Shown here: one piece after another, positions 52,467 to 61,523 of the stretch
Layout of the letters: the number at the start of each line of letters is the position of its first letter
Position numbering within the stretch: position 1 is the stretch's first letter
From: JBBRDU01 sp038230335
GTDB taxonomy: Bacteria; Verrucomicrobiota; Verrucomicrobiia; Chthoniobacterales; UBA10450
Reading direction: 5' to 3'
DNA length: 64,000 nucleotides
NCBI GenBank assembly: GCA_038230335.1
Contig: JBBRNL010000001.1
Span: 496,001 to 560,000, forward strand
Translations under genes and position numbers: made by a program
The notes under the pieces: model-generated
Databases searched by the model: none
The model's input: only the letters and a program-made list of their open reading frames with translations
What the model was told of the DNA's origin: nothing

Positions 52467-53087
52467 TTACTGCAGGGCCCTGATCTCCGGGTGCCGCCCA
52501 ATCAGCTTCAGGGCGTTGATCGTGAGTTCGCGTCCAGGCGAAACTCTGGGCCAGGGAGACGCGCCCGACGGATGGGGCAGCGGAATGAAATCAAATTTTA
52601 CGCCGTTCTGATCGAGGACAAATTTTCGGCTGATCACTTGATCGAGTTTATCGAATGCCATGAACTGGGCGATGGCCAGTTTTCCCACCGGGATGACAAG
52701 GCGCGGGCGCAGGATCTGGAACTCGTCATTCATCCATGACGAACAATTTCGAATCTCGTCAGGCGCAGGCACGCGGTCGCTGCCGCCGGGTGCCTTGCCC
52801 GGAAAACAACGGCATACCGCCGCGAAATAGACGAGCGACCTGAAGGAGGCCTCGTTTAATCCGCAGAACTCCTCCATCCATCGAAAAAGTGTTTTGCCCG
52901 CGGTCCAGGCAAATGGTCTCCCCAAGACAGGTTCGCGCACGCCCGGAGCCTGCCCCACCAGTATGACCTTGCTGAGAACAGCGCCTCCGGAAACGGGCGG
53001 CGGCAGCATGCAAGGGCAGCGCCGGCATTGCACGAGACGCGCGACATGGTCGTCGAGCTTCGTCTGACCGGGCGAACGGGTTGGCAT
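52467..53087 (-). CDS. Uracil-DNA glycosylase family protein (4Fe-4S type)
   Basis: 206 residues from ATG 53087. Cluster cysteines in CRRCPCM and in VCRCFPG...NCSSW; uracil-pocket motif GQAPGVREPVLGRPF, where canonical family 4 has GEAPG; and the C-terminal PHPSG motif. Removes uracil or related damaged bases, or belongs to a variant UDG group. Divergent from the dnaJ-like gene with 92 bases between. Confidence 0.85.
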   Translation of the reverse strand: MPTRSPGQTKLDDHVARLVQCRRCPCMLPPPVSGGAVLSKVILVGQAPGVREPVLGRPFAWTAGKTLFRWMEEFCGLNEASFRSLVYFAAVCRCFPGKAPGGSDRVPAPDEIRNCSSWMNDEFQILRPRLVIPVGKLAIAQFMAFDKLDQVISRKFVLDQNGVKFDFIPLPHPSGASPWPRVSPGRELTINALKLIGRHPEIRALQ

Positions 53088-53179
53088 GGGAGAATGTCGT
53101 CTCGACGGAAGAAAGATCGAGAGAATCAGAGAAGAGAGAAGGTTGCTTTGATGAGGCGGTCGAACAAAGTTGAACAGCA

Positions 53180-54136
53180 ATGGCCGTCCAGTTCCGCGAT
53201 TATTATGAAACACTTGGGGTTCCAAAGACCGCCAAGGACGACGAAATCCGCACTGCCTTTCGCAAGCTCGCCCGCAAATATCATCCGGACGTGGCCAAGG
53301 ATAAAAAGTCGGCGGAAGAAAAGTTTAAACAGATTAACGAGGCCTACGAAGTTTTGGGGGACCCGGAAAAGAGGACTAAATACGATCAACTCGGCGCGGA
53401 CTGGAATCAGCCGGGTGGAGGATTTCAGCGTCCGCCGCAGAGGGGTGGCCAGCCCGGAGGCGGTTTTTCGCGGTACGGGGGTGGCGATGGCGGTGTCGAA
53501 TTCGAATTCAACGGCACCGGGTTCAGCGATTTTTTCGAAGCCTTTTTTGGCGGCGGCCGCGCTCAACCGGGCTCTGCCGGGTTCGGGCAAAGGCCCCCGC
53601 GGTCCGAGCGCGGCAGCGATGTCGAAGCGGATATTATGGTGACCCTGGAAGAAGCACTCAATGGTTCCACCCGAGCGGTTTCTTTGCGGCGCGGCGGGTC
53701 GAACAAACTGGAAACCTACCAAGTCAAAATCCCGCGCGGTGTGCATGAAGGCCAGCGCATACGGCTGGCCGGGCAGGGCGAGGCAGGCGAAGGGGGCGGG
53801 AAGAGTGGTGATTTGTTTTTGCGGGTCCGGCTGGCGCGGCATCCCGATTTTACGGTCGAGGGCAATGATCTGATCCACGAGGAGAAGATTGGTGCGTGGC
53901 AGGCAGTGTTAGGGGCAGACCTCAAGGTGCCGACGCTAGAGGGGAATGTCCGGATGAAGATCCCGCCCGGAACGCAGGGCGGCCAGCGTTTTCGATTACG
54001 TGAGAAAGGGTTGCCCAACAGCGCGGGTACGCGAGGCGATCTCTACGTCGAAGTGCAGATAAACATTCCGAAGAAGATCGCGGAAAAAGAACGTCAGATC
54101 TGGCAGGATCTGGCGAAGCTGCACGATGAAGAGTGA
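53180..54136 (+). CDS. CbpA-like DnaJ co-chaperone
   Basis: 318 residues. J domain with HPD (RKYHPDVAKD), a Gly/Phe-rich linker (about 75-150), then the DnaJ C-terminal substrate-binding barrels. No CxxCxGxG zinc finger, so it is CbpA-type (type B). Stimulates DnaK. No dnaK nearby. Intact, ATG start. Confidence 0.94.
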   Translation: MAVQFRDYYETLGVPKTAKDDEIRTAFRKLARKYHPDVAKDKKSAEEKFKQINEAYEVLGDPEKRTKYDQLGADWNQPGGGFQRPPQRGGQPGGGFSRYGGGDGGVEFEFNGTGFSDFFEAFFGGGRAQPGSAGFGQRPPRSERGSDVEADIMVTLEEALNGSTRAVSLRRGGSNKLETYQVKIPRGVHEGQRIRLAGQGEAGEGGGKSGDLFLRVRLARHPDFTVEGNDLIHEEKIGAWQAVLGADLKVPTLEGNVRMKIPPGTQGGQRFRLREKGLPNSAGTRGDLYVEVQINIPKKIAEKERQIWQDLAKLHDEE

Positions 54137-54225
54137 AGTCGTTCTGACTTTCTGATGGCCCCACCGTTGTATCCCATGACACAGCGACTCGACAACCCCC
54201 TGGCCGTTGCGATTAAGATCGCGGC

Positions 54226-54660
54226 ATGAAGATCTCACTCGGCACGGATCACGCCGGTTTCCGTTATAAAGAGAAGGTTAAGGAGCTGCTCCAAAGTCTC
54301 GGGCATGAGGTGAAGGACTGTGGAACGTTCGACGAAAAACCGGTCGATTACCCATTGTTTATCCGGCCGGCTGCGGAAGCGGTCGCACGAGGGGAGTGCG
54401 ATCGCGGAATTGTGTTCGGCGGATCTGGCAATGGCGAGGCCATGGCCGCGAACAAGGTAAAGGGCGCGCGTTGCGCCTTGTGTTGGAATGGAGAAAGTGC
54501 GCGCCTTTCACGGCAGCATAACGACTCCAATGTCCTGTCGATTGGCGAACGGATGATTCCTCAGGAGTTAGCCTTGCAAATTGTGCGAATCTGGCTGGAA
54601 ACGCCGTTCGAAGGCGGCCGCCATCAGCCGCGCGTCGAGCAGCTGAACGCGATGTGCTAG
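54226..54660 (+). CDS. rpiB: Ribose-5-phosphate isomerase B
   Basis: 144 residues, LacA/RpiB fold: GTDHAGFRYKEK, DYPLFIRPAAEAVARGECDRGIVFGGSGNG and NDSNVLSIGERMI. The catalytic Cys position in RCALCWN is present. Interconverts ribose-5-P and ribulose-5-P. Its TAG stop overlaps the convergent UbiA stop in the shared CTAG. Confidence 0.95.
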   Translation: MKISLGTDHAGFRYKEKVKELLQSLGHEVKDCGTFDEKPVDYPLFIRPAAEAVARGECDRGIVFGGSGNGEAMAANKVKGARCALCWNGESARLSRQHNDSNVLSIGERMIPQELALQIVRIWLETPFEGGRHQPRVEQLNAMC

Positions 54661-55556
54661 ATCCAGCGGTCCAGGCAGGTTGCCACGACAAAGACAGCGC
54701 TCACAAAAGCGTTGCTCTTAAAGAACGCGCGATTGATGCCGGCCAGATCGAGGCTTTGCGCGCTGCGGTGTTCGTAGACTAACGCCGCGCCTGCGATCAG
54801 CATGGCCAGGTAGTAAATAATTCCGAGCCCAGCCGTAACCCCAAAAAGAATCAGGCTGACGAACATTGCCAGGTGCAACCATTGCGCGAGACGAAGGCTT
54901 TGTGGAAGCCCGAGCCGGACCACGAGCGAGTGGAGACCTTCGGCGCGATCGAACTCAAGGTCTTGCGTGGCGTAAATCAGGTCGAAACCTGCGACCCAGC
55001 AAATAACCCCGACCGCCAGGATAAGAGGGGGAAGATTGATTTCACCCGTCTGCGCGATCCACGCACCCATCGGCGCGATGGCCAGCGCTGTTCCCAGAAA
55101 GAAATGAGTGGCGGAGGTGAATCGTTTTGTCAGCGAGTAGAAGAAAATCAGGGCCAACGCGATCGGGGCCAGTAAGGCCGTCAGGAAATTGATACACGCG
55201 GCCGTAAAGAGGAATGCCAGCGTGCTGATTCCGAGGCACCCGAGAAGGACAGGGCGACGCAGGAGCAGATGTCGGCCAGAAGTGCGCGGATTGCGCTGGT
55301 CGAGGGACCAGTCCACCAGGCGGTTGAAGAGCATGGCGGCGGTGCGTGCGAAAACCATGCAGACCACAACGAGGAATACGACTCGAAGGCTCGGATGCCC
55401 ATGCGCTGCAACGACCAGCGCCCCGAGTGCGAACGGCATCGCGAATACCGTGTGCGAAAAGCGGATCAGGCGCAAAAATCGAATGACCGGCCCGCCGTTC
55501 GCAATAGGCTCGGTCCATCCCGGAGACGTTTTTGTCACGGTGGCTTTAATCGCCAT
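54657..55556 (-). CDS. UbiA-family prenyltransferase
   Basis: 299 residues, about 8 membrane spans. First Asp-rich motif in NRLVDWSLDQRNPRTSGR and second in YATQDLEFDRAEGLHS. Attaches a polyprenyl chain to an aromatic acceptor; likely menaquinone (MenA/MqnP-type) or ubiquinone-like synthesis, not decidable here. Its start overlaps the end of the upstream gene by 11 bases, so the two are coupled. Confidence 0.92.
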   Translation of the reverse strand: MAIKATVTKTSPGWTEPIANGGPVIRFLRLIRFSHTVFAMPFALGALVVAAHGHPSLRVVFLVVVCMVFARTAAMLFNRLVDWSLDQRNPRTSGRHLLLRRPVLLGCLGISTLAFLFTAACINFLTALLAPIALALIFFYSLTKRFTSATHFFLGTALAIAPMGAWIAQTGEINLPPLILAVGVICWVAGFDLIYATQDLEFDRAEGLHSLVVRLGLPQSLRLAQWLHLAMFVSLILFGVTAGLGIIYYLAMLIAGAALVYEHRSAQSLDLAGINRAFFKSNAFVSAVFVVATCLDRWI

Positions 55557-56211
55557 TCAACAGTTGCTCCAGTCGGCTTCTTGCCTTCGATAAAATGGGT
55601 GTGCCGTGCGCAAAGAGCATGCGCTCGAATTGATAGTCCAAAAGCTGCCGCAGCGAGTGCTGCATCTGTTTGTGATCGGTGCAGTATTTCGTCGGCAGAA
55701 ATGTGAAGCCGTAAGGATCGAAGTGAATCAAGGCGTCTCCCATAATGAACGAGCCGTGATGAGCGGGCGAATAAACCGCGATTTCCCCAGGAGCGGCCCC
55801 GGGGATCTCAAGCACTTTGAGGGAATCCAGAAGCACGTCGCCTTGTCTGATCGAATGAAATGCACCGACTGCTTCATCCTCCAAACTGGAGTGGCCGGAT
55901 AGGGGGATGCCCCATTTTTCAGACAAGGCAGCTGAAGCGCGCCAGTGGTTGGCGTTGGAGACGACGACTCCGCCGACCGGCCCGAGGGCAAGCAGTTCGT
56001 CCTCGGCTGAATCCGTTAAAGGAATGGGATCGACCAGAAGAAGGCCGCGCGGGCAACGCACGGCTGTGGAGAAGAGTTCTGCTTTCGCCGTGGCCTCGAA
56101 GGCATGCCAGAGGGCCAAGCCAGGGCCGATTATTTGTAGTTCGTCCGCCGCGATCATGGGGAGGGAGCCACAGCCTGGGCGGGAGCAGAACGGGCAAAGG
56201 CAAGCGGCCAT
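55546..56211 (-). CDS. Metallo-beta-lactamase-fold protein with degenerate metal site
   Basis: 221 residues. The fold is suggested by GLLLVDPIPL, GVVVSNANHWRASAALSEKWGIPLSGH, GDALIHFDP and FAHGTPIL. Where HxHxDH is expected the sequence is NANHWRA, so several zinc ligands are missing. A short N-terminal CPFCSRPGCGS could bind metal instead. Translationally coupled to the UbiA-type gene. Function unknown; perhaps a binding or regulatory protein rather than a hydrolase. Confidence 0.7.
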   Translation of the reverse strand: MAACLCPFCSRPGCGSLPMIAADELQIIGPGLALWHAFEATAKAELFSTAVRCPRGLLLVDPIPLTDSAEDELLALGPVGGVVVSNANHWRASAALSEKWGIPLSGHSSLEDEAVGAFHSIRQGDVLLDSLKVLEIPGAAPGEIAVYSPAHHGSFIMGDALIHFDPYGFTFLPTKYCTDHKQMQHSLRQLLDYQFERMLFAHGTPILSKARSRLEQLLNGD

Positions 56212-56249
56212 GGCATCCTAGGTGCTATATTTACTATAGTTTCCACAAT

Positions 56250-57473
56250 ATGATTACTTTCGCTTATCAAGCCCGCGACACTTCCGGTCGCATTGTCACC
56301 GGTATCCAGGACGCTATCAATGAAGACAATGCCGTGACCAGTCTGATGAGCCGCGGGCTCATGGTCCTCTCCCTGCAAAAGAAATCCGGTGCGAGCAAGG
56401 CACGCAAAAAAGCGTGGACCGTCAAGGAAACAGACACGGTTCTATTCACGCGCCAGCTTGCCACGATGATCGAGGCGGGCATTTCGTTGGTGCAGGCGCT
56501 GACCGCCCTTTACGAACAGTGCGATCCCAAGCGTCAACGAAATCTTCGTCACGTGATCAGTGACGTGACCTCTCGCGTGCAAGGGGGTGAAACCTTTCAC
56601 GAATCAATCGCCAAACATCCTCGCGTCTTCAACCGGCTCTACACCAGCATGGTGAAAGCAGGCGAGCATGGCGGTCTGTTGGCCGAAATTCTCGATCGGT
56701 TAGCGGGATTTCTTGAAGCGAGCGCTCGTCTGCGCAAGAAGGTGAAATCGGCCATGACCTACCCGGTCATCGTGCTCTGCATCGCGTTTGCCATCACCAC
56801 GTTTTTGATCGTGCGCGTCGTTCCAATTTTCGGTGAAATTTTCAAGGACTTCGGCGCGAAGTTACCGCCTCCGACTCAGTTCCTCATCGACGTCAGCGAT
56901 TTCGTGCGCGGTAACTGGTATTTCATGGCGCTCGGTCTTGGCGGGGCCATCTTCGGCATCCGGTACTTTCTCCACTCGAAACGCGGCAAGCAATTGTCCG
57001 ATCGCTGGAAACTGAAACTCCCTGTCTTCGGTCCGCTCGTGCACAAGATTTGTATGTCGCGGTTCTCACGTACTTTTGCCCAGCTCATTCGGAGCGGCGT
57101 ACCCATCCTGGAGGTTCTCGAAATTGTCGGCGGCACCTCCGGTAATCACGTCGTCGAAACGAGCATTGCGACGGTGAGCGAGGACGTCGAAAAAGGGGAT
57201 AACCTCTCGGTCGCCCTGTCGAAGAAAAAGATTTTTCCGCCCATGCTACTCCGCATGGTCGCGGCCGGTGAGGCCACCGGCAAGATCGACACGATGTTGG
57301 AAAAGATGGCGGACTTTTGGGATGAAGAGATTGAAGCTCTGCTCGATGCTCTGACCTCTTTGATCGAACCGATTCTGATCGTATTTCTGGGAGTGATCGT
57401 AGGCGGCATCGTCATCGCAATGTTCCTTCCGATCTTCAAACTCAACGAGGTTGTTTCCCAGAACAAACAGTAA
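56250..57473 (+). CDS. PilC/GspF-type inner-membrane platform protein
   Basis: 407 residues from ATG 56250, where homology starts (ITFAYQARDTSGRIVTG). Two GspF domains and three membrane spans: FTRQLATMIEAGISLVQAL, KKVKSAMTYPVIVLCIAFAITTFLIV-like span, then RFSRTFAQLIRSGVPILEVLE and a C-terminal ILIVFLGVIVGGIVIAMFLPIF-like span. Platform of type IV pili or type II secretion. No other pilus gene adjoins it. A TATATT/TATAGT stretch just upstream could be a promoter. Confidence 0.93.
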   Translation: MITFAYQARDTSGRIVTGIQDAINEDNAVTSLMSRGLMVLSLQKKSGASKARKKAWTVKETDTVLFTRQLATMIEAGISLVQALTALYEQCDPKRQRNLRHVISDVTSRVQGGETFHESIAKHPRVFNRLYTSMVKAGEHGGLLAEILDRLAGFLEASARLRKKVKSAMTYPVIVLCIAFAITTFLIVRVVPIFGEIFKDFGAKLPPPTQFLIDVSDFVRGNWYFMALGLGGAIFGIRYFLHSKRGKQLSDRWKLKLPVFGPLVHKICMSRFSRTFAQLIRSGVPILEVLEIVGGTSGNHVVETSIATVSEDVEKGDNLSVALSKKKIFPPMLLRMVAAGEATGKIDTMLEKMADFWDEEIEALLDALTSLIEPILIVFLGVIVGGIVIAMFLPIFKLNEVVSQNKQ

Positions 57474-57493
57474 AAAGCGTTGTGGACAGCAAG

Positions 57494-57528
57494 GGGGCGG
57501 GTCGCAAGATCCGTCCCTTTTGTTGTTA
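57494..57528 (+). terminator. Intrinsic terminator after pilC
   Basis: GGGCGGGTC pairs with GATCCGTCCC around loop GCAA with a single bulged base, followed by TTTTGTTGTT. It lies about 20 bases past the stop. Confidence 0.75.
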
Positions 57529-57571
57529 GGCTATCGATGCAGCCACCGGCCCAAAATGTGATCCTTGAAAC

Positions 57572-60136
57572 TCATGGCTCACTCACGGCCGCTGCTCGGC
57601 CGGTGATGGTTTCCAATCGCCCGTACATTTCGTGGTAGATGCGCTCGATCGCAGCCGCCGGGTCTTCCAGCATCATCGATTCTTTAATCACGCTGGCGTA
57701 GATCGGGAAGGAGAACGGGGAGACAGTCGGGAGTTCGCGTATTTTCCAAACGAAGCCGGAGACATCACCGAGAAACTCGTAAGCGCAGTCCGCATCGAGA
57801 AATGTGTGCATGGCTTGCCGATAAGCTTCGATCAGAAGAGGGTGATCCGGCTCGTGTTGCTCAAGCACCCGAAACAACACTTCGGAACTCCAGTTCAACT
57901 GTTTCTTTTTTCTTTCACGTCCGGGCAGATTACGCGGGACCATCAGGCCTGTTTGCGCGACACCGCGGAATTGCCACTTCACCAACTCGGAACCTCGCAG
58001 GGCCCGATGCAAATCCTCCTCCGCGCCTTCGCGCTCGAAGCAGAGACGCCAATCTTCCAAAGGCATTTCCTGAAAAGGGCGCAGCGTGAGCAAAAATCCG
58101 TAGTCGTCAATCGTGACGAGTGCGTTGCCCCCAATCCGATTTTTCACTCGCCAGGCCACGATCCGTGAGAGCGCGTCGTTCGCGCTCCGTCCAATGAGGG
58201 AGTGGAAGAAATGGTGCGAGCGATTTTCTTCCCGATAAATTTCGATCAGCATTTTTTCGCCTACCGGAATCTCGGACACGCTGAGTTGGGCCTCGAACTG
58301 TTCCACGATCGCTTGTGCGTTCGCGGCCGAGAGATCGTAGTGCTCGACCAGCCAATCGGTCGCATTCCCGACGCCCTTCCTACTTTCGATGTGCCCGGCC
58401 AGTTCGCTGCGCAATTGCCGGACGGCGCGCGCCAGACCGGAGGTGAGAGGCATCTTCGCCGAGTTCCAGCGCGGCACTGTCGGTAGATGTCCGTCCGCGC
58501 GCTCGACATGCGCTTCGTCCACTCCTGTGTCAATCAGGCGCAGGACGCGACCGGCCAGGATGAAGAGGTCGCCGATCTGAAGTTGCTTCACGAAACTTTC
58601 TTCGATTGACCCGAGGCGACGCCTCTTCAACAGCACGCTCACGAAACCTTCCGATATGATCGTGCCGATATTTACGAGGAACTCGCGCGCAATGCGCGGA
58701 TGGACCAGCGACACAATCTCATCGTCGGTTCGGATTTTCCCGAACACATCCGAATACTGTCGGGCTAGTGATTCTCCGCCGCCTTCGAGATATTGCAGAA
58801 TGCGATCGAACTCTGCGCGACTCAGGTGACGGAACGGATAGGCGCGCGTGATAGTGGCAAAAATCTCATCTGCCGGAGTCGGCCCGAGCGCGGCCATGCC
58901 CACGACATGCTGGGCGATGACGTCGAACGGCTTCTCTGGCACGTGAATCGGATCGAGCGAGTGTTGCCGGACGAGCTTTGCCGTCACCGTCGCCTCGATC
59001 AGATCGCTCACATTCGTCGCGACCAACACGCCGTGGCTGGTCCGGTTCATGGAATGACCGGAACGGCCGATCCGCTGAATGGCCCGGGAAACGCCTTTCG
59101 GAGTTGCGATCATCACCACCAGGTCGACCGCCCCGATGTCGATCCCGAGTTCGAGACTGGTCGAGCAAACGACCGCCCGGAGTTCTCCGTTCTTCAGGCG
59201 ATCTTCCACCTCCAGTCGAACACTTCGGTCGAGCGACGCGTGATGCGTTTCGATTTGATCGGACAATTCCGGAAGGAGGTCTTTCAGTCGCAACCCGATT
59301 TGCTCCGCGGCCGACCTGACGTTGGTGAATACGAGCACCGATTGATGCCGGCGGATGAGATCGGCCAACTCTGCGTACAACCTGGCGCCGGTGTAGCCAG
59401 CCGGCGGGTATGGGTTGCGGCGAATCGGCGAGAAGACCTCCACAATGGATTTTCGCTCCATCTTCGCTTCGGCGCGGACACAGGGTCGATCCGTCCCGGC
59501 CAGAAAGCGCGCCAAGACATCAAGCGGCGCGGCCGTGGCGGAGAGACCGATCCGACAGATGGGAGGGTTATCGCGCTGTAGCCCTTCCAATCGTTCGAGT
59601 GATATGGCCAGGTCGGCTCCCCGTTTGTTTGCCGCAAACGAATGCAGTTCGTCGACGATGACGAACCGACAATGCCGCAGATGCGTAACGTAACTTTCCT
59701 GGGCGAGCATGACGGCCAGACTCTCGGGAGTCGTGACCAGAAAAGGCGCGCCGTTCCTCCGGAATTTCGCGCGATTCGCCTGCGTGGTGTCCCCGGTCCG
59801 CAAATGAATTTGCAATTCCTTCTCCAAGGCCATCCCGGCAATCGGGGCGCGCAGGTTTTTTTCAATGTCGTAAGCGAGGGCGCGTAAAGGCGACACGTAA
59901 ATGCATTGCACTCCCTCAAGGCGCTCGCCTTGTTCAATCTGACGAAGCAGGAAATCAAACACGCCGAGAAACCCCGCGAGTGTCTTGCCGCTTCCGGTCG
60001 GCGCTGTCAGCAGGATGGATTTGCGTTCCAGGACGGTGGGCACGCAGAGGAGTTGCGCCTCCGTAAAAGCCTCAAACGTTCGCTCGAACCACGTGAAGAG
60101 CCGCGGATGCAAACGCGCGGCCAGTGGCTCACCCAT
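57572..60136 (-). CDS. Lhr-type DEAD/DEAH-box helicase
   Basis: 854 residues. Walker A LTAPTGSGKTLAGF, DEAH-like box IVDELHSF, SATAAPLDVLARF, helicase C domain with SLELGIDIGAVDLV and QRIGRSGHSMN, then the winged-helix and beta-sheet accessory domains of Lhr cores. Probable role in DNA repair or replication restart. ATG 60136 chosen because AAGAGG lies 6 bases upstream; GTG 60163 is the alternative. 68 bases downstream of rarA on the same strand. Confidence 0.92.
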   Translation of the reverse strand: MGEPLAARLHPRLFTWFERTFEAFTEAQLLCVPTVLERKSILLTAPTGSGKTLAGFLGVFDFLLRQIEQGERLEGVQCIYVSPLRALAYDIEKNLRAPIAGMALEKELQIHLRTGDTTQANRAKFRRNGAPFLVTTPESLAVMLAQESYVTHLRHCRFVIVDELHSFAANKRGADLAISLERLEGLQRDNPPICRIGLSATAAPLDVLARFLAGTDRPCVRAEAKMERKSIVEVFSPIRRNPYPPAGYTGARLYAELADLIRRHQSVLVFTNVRSAAEQIGLRLKDLLPELSDQIETHHASLDRSVRLEVEDRLKNGELRAVVCSTSLELGIDIGAVDLVVMIATPKGVSRAIQRIGRSGHSMNRTSHGVLVATNVSDLIEATVTAKLVRQHSLDPIHVPEKPFDVIAQHVVGMAALGPTPADEIFATITRAYPFRHLSRAEFDRILQYLEGGGESLARQYSDVFGKIRTDDEIVSLVHPRIAREFLVNIGTIISEGFVSVLLKRRRLGSIEESFVKQLQIGDLFILAGRVLRLIDTGVDEAHVERADGHLPTVPRWNSAKMPLTSGLARAVRQLRSELAGHIESRKGVGNATDWLVEHYDLSAANAQAIVEQFEAQLSVSEIPVGEKMLIEIYREENRSHHFFHSLIGRSANDALSRIVAWRVKNRIGGNALVTIDDYGFLLTLRPFQEMPLEDWRLCFEREGAEEDLHRALRGSELVKWQFRGVAQTGLMVPRNLPGRERKKKQLNWSSEVLFRVLEQHEPDHPLLIEAYRQAMHTFLDADCAYEFLGDVSGFVWKIRELPTVSPFSFPIYASVIKESMMLEDPAAAIERIYHEMYGRLETITGRAAAVSEP

Positions 60137-60204
60137 GCCTGCCTCTTGGATTTTGCCCGACACGAATCAACCCACTTCTAAGACAAGGACAGGAAAGAAA
60201 TGCC

Positions 60205-61380
60205 TCATTTTTCCGGGTTCACGGGAAAGTGCTTGTTCTTTAATTTCTCCGGCACCCGTTGAGTGTGTTCCGATTCAATTTGCTCGGTTGCTTCGCCTAA
60301 CGCTTCGTAGGCGTCCCGGTTTTTCTTCGCGCGACACATGTAAACCGTGGCGTGGGCGAGGGGAATCCGCGCTTCTGGTAAACCCACAAATTCGACCGCC
60401 TGTTGCGTCGCGATGGCCAGCGGCAGAGCCTCCGCGTCAGCCAGTCCTACGTCTTCGCTGGCAAAGATGACGATGCGCCGTGCGATGAACCGAAAGTCCT
60501 CCCCGGCGTGCAACATTTTCGCGAGCCAGTAAATGGCGCCTTTTTCATCGGAGGCGCGCATGCTCTTGATGAAGGCGCTGATCGTATCGTAGTGCGCGTC
60601 ACCGGCGCGATCGTAGACGACTGCTTTCTGTTGAATGCTTTCCTCGGCCACGGCGAGCGTGAAATGAATGATGGCAGCGGTTCCGGTCGGAGGCGTCGTC
60701 AACACACCGATCTCAAGTGCGTTGAGGCACTTGCGGCCATCTCCGTCGCTCAACTTTGCCAAATGTCGACGCGCGTCCGCGTCCATCCTGACTTTAGCCG
60801 TACCGAGTCCACGGTCCTTGTCCGCGAGCGCGCGGTCGATCAGCTTCTCGAGCTCTTGCACGCGCAACGGTTCAAGCTGAAAAACCTGCGAGCGCGAAAC
60901 GAGCGCGCTGTTCACGTAAAAGAAAGGATTATAAGTGGTGGCTCCTATCAGACGGAGGTTTCCGCTTTCCACGTCCGGCAAAAGAATGTCCTGCTGCGCC
61001 TTGTTGAAATGATGAATTTCATCGACGAACACGATTGTCCTGCGCCCTGACGTGCTCACGCGATTGGCCGCCGCGGCGATGACGCGTCGCATTTCGGCGA
61101 CGTTGCTTTCCACTCCGCTCAAGCGCACAAATTTCGCATTTGTCATCTCGGCTACGATCCGTGCCAGCGTTGTCTTGCCCGTGCCGGGAGGTCCCGAAAA
61201 AATGACCGAAGGAAGCCGGTCGGCCTCGATCGCCCGGCGGAGAAGTTTGCCGGGCGCGAGGATGTGCTCCTGGCCGACAAATTCGTCGAGGTTTCGGGGA
61301 CGCATACGCGTGGCGAGAGGAGCGGCGTCGGAGTGAGTTTCCGATGCGCTGTCTTCCGGTTCGCTGAAGAGATCTTGCAC
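60205..61380 (-). CDS. rarA: Replication-associated recombination protein RarA/MgsA
   Basis: 391 residues. AAA+ clamp-loader-like ATPase: NLDEFVGQEHILAPGKLL, Walker A GPPGTGKTTLARI, Walker B IVFVDEIHHFNK, sensor 1 LIGATTYNP and the C-terminal tetramerisation domain (DAEALPLAIATQQAVEFVGLPEARI-like helix pair). Acts at stalled replication forks. GTG start. Forms a repair pair with the Lhr-type helicase. Confidence 0.95.
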   Translation of the reverse strand: MQDLFSEPEDSASETHSDAAPLATRMRPRNLDEFVGQEHILAPGKLLRRAIEADRLPSVIFSGPPGTGKTTLARIVAEMTNAKFVRLSGVESNVAEMRRVIAAAANRVSTSGRRTIVFVDEIHHFNKAQQDILLPDVESGNLRLIGATTYNPFFYVNSALVSRSQVFQLEPLRVQELEKLIDRALADKDRGLGTAKVRMDADARRHLAKLSDGDGRKCLNALEIGVLTTPPTGTAAIIHFTLAVAEESIQQKAVVYDRAGDAHYDTISAFIKSMRASDEKGAIYWLAKMLHAGEDFRFIARRIVIFASEDVGLADAEALPLAIATQQAVEFVGLPEARIPLAHATVYMCRAKKNRDAYEALGEATEQIESEHTQRVPEKLKNKHFPVNPEK

Positions 61381-61523
61381 GGATGAAAATACCGCTCACC
61401 CCCAATGTTCGCACCTGATTTCCAACGAAAGCGGCCAGGTGCGGACACACCTTGATTCAGAACGCCTAATTCTTGAGGTCGCGGGTGCTCTTCCCTAGCC
61501 TCGGAGGAGTCTTCGCCGTCCGG

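Noticed and set aside
55860..56249. 130-codon extension of the pilC frame
   Set aside because: Lies antisense to the metallo-beta-lactamase-like gene and has no GspF homology before ATG 56250.
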